A stretch of 64,000 nt of DNA, from positions 18,220 through 82,219 of the forward strand of contig JADKGB010000033.1 in the NCBI GenBank assembly GCA_016717225.1, read 5' to 3'. Shown here piece by piece: positions 27,188 to 38,321 of this stretch (position 1 is the stretch's first letter; every line of letters starts with the position of its first letter). This DNA comes from Flavobacteriales bacterium. GTDB lineage: Bacteria; Bacteroidota; Bacteroidia; Flavobacteriales_F; PHOS-HE28. The notes under the pieces were generated by a model. The model saw nothing but the letters and a program-made list of their open reading frames with translations, was not told the DNA's origin and made no database searches. Both the position numbers and the translations under genes were made by a program.

Positions 27188-29623
27188 ATGAAATTCAGTA
27201 ACGCATTACTGCCGTTCTCGTTTCTGTTGTGCACGACGACCGTTTTCGCACAAGGAGAGATCTGCTCCCGCTGCTCAATCCGTTGTTCCTGGAACCTATT
27301 CGGCCGATGGACCAGCAGCAGGCGGAGGTGCTACACAAGTGATGCCCAGAACGCCGATTGGTACGTGTCACTTCCGATGTGGACGCTTACATGACCGTGT
27401 TCAGTTGCGGCTCGCGCATCGATACGCGTGTATTCGTGCACACAGGTGACTGCGGCGCGTTGACGTTGTTGGGGAATGACGATGACGGTTGTCCTGAAGG
27501 CTATCCGCCGGGCAGTAGTTTGCTTGCGAATATCCCGGTAACGTCGGGCACCACCTACTTCATTGAATGGGATGATCGATACTCCGATGCGGGTTTCGAA
27601 TGGCAGCTATTGGTTCACGATTGCCCCATTGCCGACCCAGCCGTAACTGCAGGAATTGAAACCTTGTCCGTTGATTGGCCTGTGCTTGTTTCGGGAGCGA
27701 CATTCGTTCTGGAGTATGGCCCGCTGGATTCACCCAAGGCACGGGCATCGTGATCACCGGTGTACAAGGTGATGTACAACCACCGGTTGAATTGACCGGC
27801 TTGGAGGGGAACGCGGAATACGACATATACATAAGCATCACGTGCAATGGAGGAAGCACTGCGCCGTTCAACGGTCCTTGGCACGGGATCACCGAGGGTG
27901 CTGGACCGGCTAATGATCTTTGCGAATCCCCGGTCACCATCACCTGTGGAAGCACGACACTGGGAAGTACGCTGGGTGCACAAGACGATGTTGCTCCAGG
28001 TTGTGGCACTGGTGTAACCGCACCTGGTGTTTGGTACAGCTTGGGCGTGGAAGGCACGGTAGTACTGAGCACTTGTGTGGATTTCTGATTATGATACCCG
28101 ATCAATGTCTATACAGGTGATTGTGATGCATTGGAGTGCGTCGCAGGAACGATGATGGTCCTTTCGGATATGGTTTTGGCAGTGAAAACATCTTTTACGG
28201 CCACGGCAACCAGCACGTACCCGGTTCTCGAAGGGTACAATGGGGATGTGGGTGCGTTCGGGTTGTTCATGGTATTGCCCGAGTTGCGCGCCACCGACCG
28301 GCATTTTCGCGACTACGGCGGATGCCCAAGCATTTCTCTATTGGACCCCGGCAATGCAGGTGCTTCTTTCACCGTGGAATATGGCTTAGCTGGTTTTGTT
28401 CCAGGTACAGGCACACTTGTCACGGGTCAAATAGGCATAGATGGACCTCCTGTGACTTTGCCTGGCTTGGATCCAGCAACAGATTACGATGTCTACCTCA
28501 CAGAAGACTGTGGTGGAGGCGATCTGAGCTATACGCGTGGTCCGGTGGGATTCCACAACGCCCACGGACCCGGTCGCGTTGAACGCGTTCTGCGAAGGTG
28601 CGCTGCCGATCTCCTGCGGACAGGATGTGACCGGCAACACCACCGAGAGCATTTTCATTCCCGGTCTTACATGCGGTTCTGCCTACACAGAGGCAATCGG
28701 GCTATGGTACACGTTCACAGGCGATGGAAATGACATCACCCTTGACCACGTGCGATCAGGCGAATTTTCGATACCAAGATCAGCGTGTACAGCGGGAGCT
28801 GCGCAGAGCCGATCTGTAGCTGGGAATGACGACTCGCAAGGATGCGGCACAACGTCAACGTTGTCATTCGCGACAGAGCCGGGGATCGGTTATCGGGCCA
28901 TTGTCCATGGATACGAAGGTGAAACCGGGACTTATACGTTGAGCATGACATGCGGAGCCGTGCACTCCTTCTGTGTTGAATGACGATTGTGTGAATGCCG
29001 AACTTCTTGTTCCACAACTGACCGGTAGTTGCGTGCCCTTGAGCGGGTCCAATGTTTGTGCATACGGAAGTCCGTGGCCCAATCCGCCCCGCGATCCGTT
29101 CGGTGTTGTAGTCGATGTTTGGTACGCGCTGCCAACGGGCCCATCAAGTTCACATACGATCACGTCGCAAGTCTTTCTTCCGGCGATCTGGGTGTTGCTG
29201 TTTACACTGCCTGCGATCCGGCATCGTTCACGGAATGCTATGATCCTCAGCTGGGGCCGATCCAACTTTCCGGATTGCAGACCGACGCGACCTATTACAT
29301 CCGGGTATGGAACAGCGGTGGTGCTCAAGCGGGTAGTTTCACGATCTGCGATGAAGCTGGTCTGATCTCTTCTATTGGCGAACAAAGCGCTCTGGCATTG
29401 CGGGCTTGGCCTGTTCCCGCGGATGGTGTGCTGAATGTTGACGGTCTTTCCGAAGGTTCGGAGTCAATGCGTGTGGTCGACATGCAGGGTCGTACCATAA
29501 TGCAACAGCGTGTCGAACGCAATGGACTTCAGACCTTGAATACGTCCCAGGATAGCAGCAGGATCCTACGTTCTGCATGTGGATGGGTCGAGCACACAGA
29601 TCGTACGGATAGTGATCAGGTAG
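27188..29623 (+). pseudogene. Large secreted repeat protein with T9SS sorting-like domain, many frameshifts
   Basis: Begins with a signal peptide (MKFSNALLPFSFLLCTTTVF). Two or three copies of a module follow, recognisable from FSCGSRIDTRVFVHTGDCG, VTITCGSTTLGSTLGAQDD and LPISCGQDVTGNTTESIF. In each, a cysteine-rich start leads to WYSLG- or WYTFTGDG-like strands and an NVYTGDC-like segment. The C-terminus (LRAWPVPADGVLNVDG, RVVDMQGRTIMQQRV, then YVLHVDGSSTQIVRI in another frame) is a sorting-like domain. At least five frame changes are needed. Probably a cell-surface or released protein. Confidence 0.66.
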
Positions 29624-29655
29624 CGATCGCAAAGATCACTGCAACGTCATCACTG

Positions 29656-29688
29656 CGAAGAGGGCGCGCGAACAGCGCGCCCTCTTCG
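29656..29688. terminator. Bidirectional terminator between convergent genes
   Basis: Perfect 14-bp stem CGAAGAGGGCGCGC with a 5-nt loop and its complement, between the secreted protein gene (ends 29623) and the alpha-2-macroglobulin gene (ends 29728). Confidence 0.8.
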
Positions 29689-29727
29689 GTTCCGATCGTG
29701 TCCTGCACGAGCGGATCGCATGATGGG

Positions 29728-32700
29728 TCACTTCGAAGCTCGCCCTTCGCCTGTTCTTACAACGTTCACCCAACGGCCAGGGCTGCGTGCGTTCACCGTG
29801 TTATCGTACATGGCTTCGCAAACGGTAGGCGGCAGGTAGAAGCGACCGATATACGACGCGTTCAAGAACACGCGATAGGTGGCTTGTTGGCGAGATCCGA
29901 TACTGAAGTACGTCATCACCCGATCATCGCGGATATCCTGGTACTGGAACCAGCTGTTCTGTTGCGCGCTTTCGGTGCCTTCCAATCGGCTGTTACGGAT
30001 CTCCCACCCGCTGGGGAATACCTGCGTGAGCGCCATTTCCTGGTAGTCACCCCGGATACCCGGATGTTGAATGGTGACCACCGCTTGAAAATCGGTGCCT
30101 TGTTCCAGCGTTGATGGGTCGAGCATGGTGCCATCCATCCGTTGGTATCGGACATCCGCTGCAAGGCCATTGCTGGCGGGGCTTTCAGCAGCACCTGGCA
30201 TCGGCGTGCCGGTGCGAACGGTGCGCACATACAGGATGCCTTTCCCTGTGTTGGTGACGGCAACTCTCTTCTTTCCATCCGGCACCAGAAGTTCGATTCG
30301 CATCACGCTTTTCTTGCTCATGCGGTTCTCTGCCCTGCCATTCACGGTCACGGAGATGCTGACACCTTTGCCCAAAATTCGTCGGCGGTCGCCAATCGGT
30401 CGATCGCGAGCAGGCCCCACGCGGTGCTTTGCGTGCTGTACCAGCCATCGGTGCCCAAGTGCTCGGCAATACGCTTTACCACAACTGCTCCTGTCGTGCG
30501 ATCATCCATGCGCAACAGGGCTTCAGCGATGATCGCCTCATCCCGCAAGTCGCTTCCGTAGGTATAGCTCATTTCCGTGTAAGGCGACACGGTTGAAGAA
30601 AGACCGGCCACGATCTCCTGCGCCACCTTCTTGTTGTTGTTGAGGGCGTATGCCGCAGCCAGCATCCATTTGGCTTCAGCTCCAAGTTGCGGATCGGTGC
30701 GCAGTCTGTTCATTGCTGCTTGGTCAGCGGCGTTGGCAAGTGCCAGCACATAGAGCCGATAGGCCTGGGTCAGCTGTCGCCCGTTATAACTCCAGCCCGC
30801 ATCCGCATTAGGCGACCAGTCGCGCACCGCACTTCGCATGTAGGCGATCCATTTCGTTTTCATGTTCACAGGCACCTTGTACCCGGCTCTGTCCGCCTCG
30901 ATCAAGAAGTGGCCGGCGTAATTCGTGCCCCAGTCGTTCACGCCGTCCTCACCAGGCCAGTAGCTGAAACCGCCATTCGGTTGTTGGAACAGACGCAGAC
31001 GATGCAAGCCAGCTTCCACATTGGCGCGCATTTCTTGGGCGGTGCGTGCATCCACATCGATCACATTGGCGAGGAAGAGCTGCGGGAAAGCGGCGCTCGT
31101 GGTTTGTTCGATGCACCCATGGGGGTAATCGATCAAGTATTTCAATCGATAACCAAGATCCACAGCGGGAATGGTGCTCACCTCGAGGTAGGCGCTGTTC
31201 GTTCCAAGGATCCCAACAGGTTTGGGTGTGTCCTCCCAACTCTTGCCAGCATCCACAACTCCTTCCGTCTGGTCTGTCTGCGGAAGGTTGGGTTGTCGCA
31301 CAGCGATCTCAATGGTCTGTGTGGCACGTTCACCTGCACCCTCCACGGTGAGTTTCACTTTTCCAACGCCGATGCGTTCGGCCATTTTCACTCTGAAGAC
31401 AGCCACCTGATCACCTGTTTTCTGGAAGGTCAATGCGAGCGTGTTGGACCCTTCAACAGTGAAGAACTCGTTCGCATCCAACTTCAGCTGAACGTTCTTC
31501 ACCTTGGCATCCATGGCGAACACGGTCACGGGCAGATCAACCGTTTCTCCAGGACCCACGACACGTGGAAGTGTCGCCAGGAGCATCAAGGGTTTCTTCA
31601 CCGGCACCGTTTTCTCAGAACTTCCGAATGCGCGGTCACCGTCGTTAACTACCACCATCACGCGAACACTGCCCACATAATTGCTGATGGTAAAACTGTG
31701 CTGCGCTTTCTGGCCCTTGGCCAGTTTCAGTGGCCCAATGAATCGTACAACGGGTTTGAAACGATTTGCCTTTGCCGCAGCATCGGGCGATGCTTGGTCA
31801 CTTCCACCCATGGCAAGAACGCGCTGCAACTGACGGCCGAACGCTCCGATCACTTGATCATAAAGGTCCCAGGTGCGCACACCCAGCGCTTCTTTCGCAT
31901 AGAACACGTTCCACGGATCGGGCGTCTTGAAGCGGGTAAGGTCCAGCAGGCCTTCGTCCACGATCGCCAGGGTGTACGTCATGGCCTCAACACTGGCCTC
32001 GCTCACTTCCACATTGAAAGGCACATCCGTTTTGATCTCCTTGGCCATGGTGATCACAGGCTTGAGATGCGTTTGTGCATCCTCCACATGGATCGGAATA
32101 ACCCCATACAGCCTGATCGGTAGATCGTTCACAGCCTTGGCATGTGGCTGTATGAGCATCACGTGGGCAAAAATGTTCGGTGCCATATCAGCCGTGATGG
32201 GGAAGTTGAATTTCGTCTCCTTGTCTGTCAATTCAACCCATTTCGCATCCAGGATCCGGCTACCCGTTTCCAAGCTGATGAACGCACGACCAGAACCACC
32301 GCTTGGAATGGTGAGCGTACACTGATCACCAACTGCGTATTTCTCTTTATCGCTGTTGAAGGTCAGCATGGCGGCTGCTTTACCGTCCTGCCTTCTGCTG
32401 CGGCCTTCGTAACCCGGCCAGTCGAGGTAGAGTTGCGCGGCACTCACATGTCCACTGACGGGATCGCTGAGTCGTACCACATAGCGGCCCCAGTTCGGGC
32501 GATCAACTCGGAAGGTGAATGTGGTTCTACCCTTTGCATCGGTCTTGAGATCCTGTTCGCCCAGGATCGTGCTGCTGGGTGCGTTCATGTAGCTATTGGA
32601 GCCATCCATATCACCACTCCACCACCAGTTGTAGCTCACTTTCACCACTTGGGCTTTCAGTGTGTGGTTGGCTAACGGCTTCCCGTTGGGATCAATAGCT

Positions 32701-35395
32701 GCCGCTGTGATCGTATAGGTTGTGTCGGTCCGATAAGTTCCCCAATAGCTCGAAGCATCGGGGACCTTCATGCCGGCATATGCGGAGTACGGGTAGTAAA
32801 CCGCATCGGTACGATCGGTGCTGGCGTCCCCGCCAGCTTCGAAAACGCGCGTAACGATGTTGGCATTTACGGCAGCAGGGGAGTGGTTGTTCAAGTTCAG
32901 GTCGAACGGGAATTCGGTATGACCTTCGGCGTTCAACGTCCCGTCGAACACGGTGATCTCTTCCGTATTCAAGTCGTTGTTGAGGTCGTTGAAGATGAAC
33001 TTCTCGTAGCCCTTGAACTCGGCGCCGCTGCGTGTGAGCGTAACGGTTGTCCTGGCCTTCAATTCACGCGCAGGCGCTCCGTGCAACCAGTTGCTCTGGA
33101 TCCGCACTTTTCGGTCCTTGTTCTCTGTGGTGATGCGAGCCCCGGCCTCCGAACCGCTACCACCGCCGAAGTCCAAGAGGATCTTCAGTCGGTTGGGCTT
33201 TACGGTTTCGATGCGGATCTGTTTGTAGAACGAAGTGCCACCTACCCGAACCAGTGCGCTCCAGTTGCCTGTTGGCGAATTCACGTCCGTTGCACAATGG
33301 AACGCGTAGGTTCCATCAACTCCACTTGTACTAACAATGCGTTGGTCAAGCCGCCCTTTCGGATCGCTGAGTTCGAGCACCACGGGATGGTCTTTGGGCA
33401 GTTTATGCTCCAGGTCTTGCAGTATGAATGTGAGATAGAGCGAATCCCCCGGGCGCCATACTCCGCGCTCTCCGTAAAGGAGTCCTTTCAGTCCTTTGTT
33501 CACGCTTTCGCCCTCCACGTCATAAGCGCTAACGTTCAGCGAAGAACCATCGTCAAGTTTCAGATAGCCGCGTTGGTTGCCTTTCGTAGCAACGAGCAGG
33601 AAAGGCTTGCGTTTGCTGGTAGGCAATGTGATCAAACCCTCGCCATCGGTGAGTGGTGCACCCATGCTCTTGTGTTGGGCATCGAGTACATCCACCTTAA
33701 CACCGCTCATGGGTGCGGCTGTGCGCAGGTCGCTGGCCGCAACCAGCAGGGATCCGTCGTTACCGCGTTTGGCGATCAGGCCGATATCCGACGCGAGGAT
33801 ATTTCGCTCGACCACGGTTTGCTTGTTCCGGAAGTAACTGGGCGAGCAGGGTTGCTCACGATCCTGATAGTTGTACTCCTCCTCGTATTCATAGTCCTCG
33901 CCTTCATCGTAGTACCAATAGTCCCTACCGGGGTTGTCCCATTGACCGTCATCGAGGTCTTCTTCGCTGTCATTTTCCGTGAGCGCGATTGCGTTCTTGT
34001 CACTATCCGGACAGGGATAAGTGCTGTATGAACGGCGGTAGCCGAGGCTGACTATAAATGGCCCCAGGTTCGGTTTTCGATCAGCTCATCAAGATCGAGA
34101 AAGTAGGTCGTCCATTTCCCTTGAACGGATCTTTCCTTGCCCGTCAACGGGATGCTTTTTTTGAGAATTATGCGGCCTACTCGGGCGAGTTCTCGCTCGC
34201 CTGCCAGATCGTTCACCTGCAGGAACTGCGGCACATTGTCCGCATATATGCGCACCACGCGCACATCCACCGCGTTCAAGTTGACAGCTTCGAAAGGGAA
34301 CAACAATCCGTCGGTGCTGGGCAGGATCGTGCCGCTTCCGCTGATGCGAACATTGGGTTTGACCTCTTCGAACGTCAGGTCATCGATCGTGATGTCCTTT
34401 CCGAGCTTGCGCTGGTTGATGTTCATAAGGCCAGCCGCCACGAACGCGCTTTGGGTTCCGCTCAATCGTGTGCTTGGGTACATCAGAAGTTTGTTGCCGT
34501 CAACGCTCAAACGAACGCTCTCAACTCCGGCGATACCCGCAAGTCCTTCAAGGTTCTGTGCGGGATCCAGCGGGTCGCTGAAGAGCAGGGAGGCGTACTG
34601 CTCGCCTTCACTGAAGGTCTCATGGCCGATCAGTTGCAGGTCGCCTATGGCCGGCACTGTCCATGGTAGTTCACCGTTGTCTTTCCCACCGATACCTTCA
34701 CTGTTCCAGCGGAACATCACGCTACTGGCCGCTTCTCCCCGCTGAACACTATCGGCCATAGCGCGATGGAAGTTCCCGTTCGGCTCATGCTCCCAGTTCA
34801 ACTTCAATGTGCGCCCATTTTGCTCGGCGGTCACGCATTTCTCCAATTCAGCACCATCTGCAAAATCGCTCGTGTACACAGCGGCATATACGCGCTGCCA
34901 GGTGAGGTCGGCAGGGGAAACAGGCCGCATGTCATCCACTTTCACATCGATACCTTGAGCGAACGTGGTTACCTGGAACTTGAAGTCACCAAGGTTCGCC
35001 GGCAAATTGATCAGTTGGCCCAAACGCATGGTGATGCTGTAAACCCGATCCTGCTTCAGGGGCTGACCTGGCTGGAAGGCAAGCGTTTGCCGATCACTCC
35101 AGCTCACAGTGCCTTCTACCGAAGGATCAAGTTCAAAAAGGGTGTTGATCGCTTCTGCAGAGCTATCGCGATAGGATTGGCCATCGGAAATGCGAACAAG
35201 GATCGCACTTCTGGCGGGGATATGCCCTGCGGTGAACGCAGAAATGAAAGGCGTGAAGGCAGCATCGGGCTTCACATCGGTGTGCTTGGGTTGGCAAGCG
35301 ATAAGAGCGAGACCGAAAGTCCCGATGAAGGCTGGAACAACAGGCGAGGACAGGGTGCTAGCGAGCACACGCGTCCTGCGGAACGCACGGTACAT
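29728..35395 (-). CDS. Alpha-2-macroglobulin-like lipoprotein, two single-base frameshifts
   Basis: Three frames join into a protein of about 1,889 residues. The start at 35395 gives MYRAFRRTRVLAS with lipobox LIAC. MG-type domains follow, then an acidic/Tyr-rich linker (about 33880-33960), the bait-like middle region and a thioester domain with YPHGCIEQTT (Cys and Gln of the CxEQ thioester). Shift 1 lies at the C4 tract 34062-34065: one more base gives TWGPFIVSLGYRRSY. Shift 2 lies near 30364-30369: one more base joins DEFWAK to GVSISVTVNG. Bacterial A2Ms are periplasmic protease traps. The long intact stretches argue that the shifts are sequence errors. Confidence 0.85.
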
Positions 35396-35538
35396 GGTGG
35401 GGCGGGAAATTTTGTGGAGGAAGGAAGAAAGAGGGGATCGCATCTGAAACGTGAAAATCCTGCGGCCTATTGCAACGATAAGCAACTACTTGCCATGGAA
35501 CACGTAGGAACGTGGAGCAACTTGACACCAGCAATGCC

Positions 35539-36153
35539 ATGAAGATCATTATTACCCAATTGGCCCTGCTGATCGTGTTCACGTCAAAGGCTCAGAACAA
35601 CAATGCGCGCCCTCGCGAGCTCGAGAGCAAAGAGGGGCAGGAGAGTTTAGCGGCGATCAGAGATCCGAAAATGACTTCCGTTCCCAAAACTGATGACTCG
35701 ATGAAGTCCTTGGAACATGGAATAGTTCGGTTCGATTTCGGCGATGGGAGCGTTTCGCACATCTATCCACCACGGCCATACAGTGAGGGTCACGCGTCAC
35801 TGGACCGTACATTTCACGCGATACTTGATCGTGTTGCACTGAATTCTGCGCCCGTAGCTGATGTCAATGAGGTTTTGCAGGATGATGACGAGGCCGCGGA
35901 AGCGGCCCCTGTGCTTGTAGCGGATAGCGACCCCTGGGTTCTGGTATTCCGCGGAGATTTCGTACGCGAAATTTCTGTTCGCGCCACGGATCGGTTGGGT
36001 AATTGTGCCCGATATGAAGAAGAGGGCAGGACCAAGTTGGGCCGATGGGAACTACCGCCTGATGTGATCAATGCGGACTCGCGGTTCCTTGTGGTACAGG
36101 ACAACAGCGCTGGGAGCCGTTGGGTTATCCCAACTGATCCTGCGAACAACTAG
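35539..36153 (+). CDS. Secreted protein of unknown function
   Basis: 204 residues from the ATG at 35539 (MKIIITQLALLIVFTSKAQ, a signal peptide). I do not recognise the family. Visible parts are HGIVRFDFGDGSVSHIYPP, an acidic cluster LQDDDEAAEAAP, and a C-terminal stretch with WVLVFRGDFVREIS and RFLVVQDNSAGSRWVIP. It is divergent from alpha-2-macroglobulin and convergent with the outer membrane protein at 36212. Confidence 0.6.
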   Translation: MKIIITQLALLIVFTSKAQNNNARPRELESKEGQESLAAIRDPKMTSVPKTDDSMKSLEHGIVRFDFGDGSVSHIYPPRPYSEGHASLDRTFHAILDRVALNSAPVADVNEVLQDDDEAAEAAPVLVADSDPWVLVFRGDFVREISVRATDRLGNCARYEEEGRTKLGRWELPPDVINADSRFLVVQDNSAGSRWVIPTDPANN

Positions 36154-36211
36154 TAAAGCCTTCTCCGCATTCCTCTTGCTCAAGGCGAAGCAACAAAATG
36201 AGATCGCGTTA

Positions 36212-38257
36212 TTACGGTGCCAACAACTGATCGGCATCTTCTCCGGTGATGATCCGACCTTTCAGATCGCCCACGATGAACGCATCCGTGATCCCTTTTT
36301 CCTGAACCATTTTCAGCGCAGCAGCGGCTTCCGAGCGAGTTCGGAAAGTACCGTGGTAGTATCGTGTATCCTCTGCACCGATGATATTGCTCACGTCACC
36401 GATCTCTATGAATTTGCCCATCACGTCACTTGGAACGTTTCCTGCGAATGAACCGAGCTGCACCTTGTATCGGACATCTGCTTTGTCGATGCCACTAACG
36501 GGTTTGTCCTTGAGTGATTCGGGCCGCGTGAGTTTAGCTCCTGCATCTTTCAAGGAAACACGTTTGCCATTTCTGAAAGCCACAAGGAAGGCACCGCCAA
36601 AGCCCCTGCCCAACATGGCCACCTTGTGCGTTGCTGCTTCGTTGATGTTCGTGTAGACGCCCGTGTAATAGCGAGTGAGACCATCATCTCCCTTCAACGT
36701 AACGAGATCGGTAATGCCGCTAAAGATGTTCTTGGATAGCTTCTTCTTGAAGGCGCCAAGCTGCACACGTACCAACGTTTTGCCCTTATCCGCGTGATTG
36801 CCTCCTGTTATCGCTCCCTCCATTCCAGCTTGTGCAGCTGAAACTTCCTCGGAGATGTCCACGAGTTGGTCGCCATCCTGGCCGACCACCTTGCCCACGA
36901 CGCCGTCCTTGTTCAACGCAAGTTGACGGCGGATCGCTTCTGGCGCATCTTCATAACCACCCACTACAAAGCTGATGGTGTCCCCGTTCTCAACCGTACG
37001 TATGTCCGGGATACTCAACAATTGTTGCATCAATTGCTCAGTGATACCTTCAACTTCGCTACCGACACGCACCGTATAAATACGCTTGGGCTTCACGAAT
37101 ACGTTTTCTTTTTTCCCCAAGGATTCTACGCGACTGGAGACAATATTGACATTTCCACTATCCGCGTATGCAAGCCAGTCCTTCAGGAACTTCTCATCGG
37201 TGATGGTTACACCCTTACTATCCACTGCAGCTCCTTTGGCACTGGCAGGTTCCTCGTCCACACCATCAGGAACACCATCACCATCGCCATCGAGGGGGCA
37301 CCCGTGCTCATTCACTTTTGCACCCTGTGGGGTATGCGGGCAATCGTCCTTGAAATCGGTAACGCCGTCAGCATCCTCATCAGCGTTCAGCACCAGCATA
37401 TCCATTTGCTCCGGGGTGAGTTCAAGTTCCTCTTTCTTCATCCTGGCCTTCTTATCGAGGTCCAAGGCGTAACTCACACTCACACCCGTATAGAGGAATC
37501 GATCGTTCTTGGGATCACCAGCACGTTGCTCAACGCTCGCGTCGGTAACGCCATCCATCAGGTCTGAAAAAGTGAAGTGCATGGTCGCACCGAAACGGAT
37601 ATCAAAGCCGCAGCCGAGCTTCATTTTCGCGCCAACGCCCACAGGCACACCCCATGCGCGTTCTTCGTATTTCCCAAAGCCATCCAGATCCAGTTCGCGT
37701 ACATCGCTTTCGTAGGTGTAGTCGCGCTGAAGTTGAATGGCATCTCCGGCATTGGACGCGCTCTCAGGCAGACTCCGGATAGTACCGTCGCTCCAATAGT
37801 TGTAAGCGATGCCATCCTTGTCGTACAGATCGGTCTTGCTCAGGAACTCAACACTCTCGAAGCCAACGCTGATGTACGGCTCAACGACATGTTCAGGACG
37901 AAGGAATTGATGGAAGTTGTACGTGAGTTGCAGCCCTCCCGTAGTCACTGTGCTCTTGAAATTGAGGTTACGTGCGGTGCCGCGCTCGTTGGCGCCAAGG
38001 CGACCATGCTGGGCGAACAGGCCCACTTCCAACCATTTGTTCACCGGCGTTGAGGCGCGGAACTCATAGGCTAGTCGGTTCACCAACGGGCTATAGCCCT
38101 CACTACGGTTCCCGATATCCCCATAGAAGGCCAGCATTCCCGTTCCAACGGAGAACGTCGGGCGTATCCGAAAGGCGAGGCTATCGCTCTGCGCGTGCGC
38201 TGAGACGAGGCTCGAAAACAAAGAAAACGCAAGAAGGGAGCGGAAATAGGAACTCAT
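36212..38257 (-). CDS. Outer membrane protein with thrombospondin type 3 repeats and two SPOR-like domains
   Basis: 681 residues. A signal peptide (FRSLLAFSLFSSLVSAHAQS) leads to a beta-barrel of about 250 residues (LAFYGDIGNRSEGYSP, WLEVGLFAQHGRLG, GVSVSYALDLDKKARM). Calcium-binding TSP3-type repeats follow (DEDADGVTDFKDDCPHTP, LDGDGDGVPDGVDEEP). The C-terminal half has two SPOR-like units (LVRVQLGAFKKKLSKNIF, YKVQLGSFAGNVPSD), each with a YYxG element (RYYTGVYTN, RYYHGTFRT). OmpA-like Bacteroidota proteins share this order, but here SPOR units replace the OmpA domain. Probably links the outer membrane to peptidoglycan. Confidence 0.8.
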   Translation of the reverse strand: MSSYFRSLLAFSLFSSLVSAHAQSDSLAFRIRPTFSVGTGMLAFYGDIGNRSEGYSPLVNRLAYEFRASTPVNKWLEVGLFAQHGRLGANERGTARNLNFKSTVTTGGLQLTYNFHQFLRPEHVVEPYISVGFESVEFLSKTDLYDKDGIAYNYWSDGTIRSLPESASNAGDAIQLQRDYTYESDVRELDLDGFGKYEERAWGVPVGVGAKMKLGCGFDIRFGATMHFTFSDLMDGVTDASVEQRAGDPKNDRFLYTGVSVSYALDLDKKARMKKEELELTPEQMDMLVLNADEDADGVTDFKDDCPHTPQGAKVNEHGCPLDGDGDGVPDGVDEEPASAKGAAVDSKGVTITDEKFLKDWLAYADSGNVNIVSSRVESLGKKENVFVKPKRIYTVRVGSEVEGITEQLMQQLLSIPDIRTVENGDTISFVVGGYEDAPEAIRRQLALNKDGVVGKVVGQDGDQLVDISEEVSAAQAGMEGAITGGNHADKGKTLVRVQLGAFKKKLSKNIFSGITDLVTLKGDDGLTRYYTGVYTNINEAATHKVAMLGRGFGGAFLVAFRNGKRVSLKDAGAKLTRPESLKDKPVSGIDKADVRYKVQLGSFAGNVPSDVMGKFIEIGDVSNIIGAEDTRYYHGTFRTRSEAAAALKMVQEKGITDAFIVGDLKGRIITGEDADQLLAP

Positions 38258-38321
38258 CGCGCAGGTATGAACTGCCGGTTTTCGGGTAGGCAGGCCCGCG
38301 AAAGATAACCGCCTTATTGAA

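Noticed and set aside
30687..34031. Two long plus-strand frames (30687-32123 and 32883-34031)
   Set aside because: They lie opposite the alpha-2-macroglobulin gene, whose minus-strand protein is recognisable throughout. They have no domain of their own.
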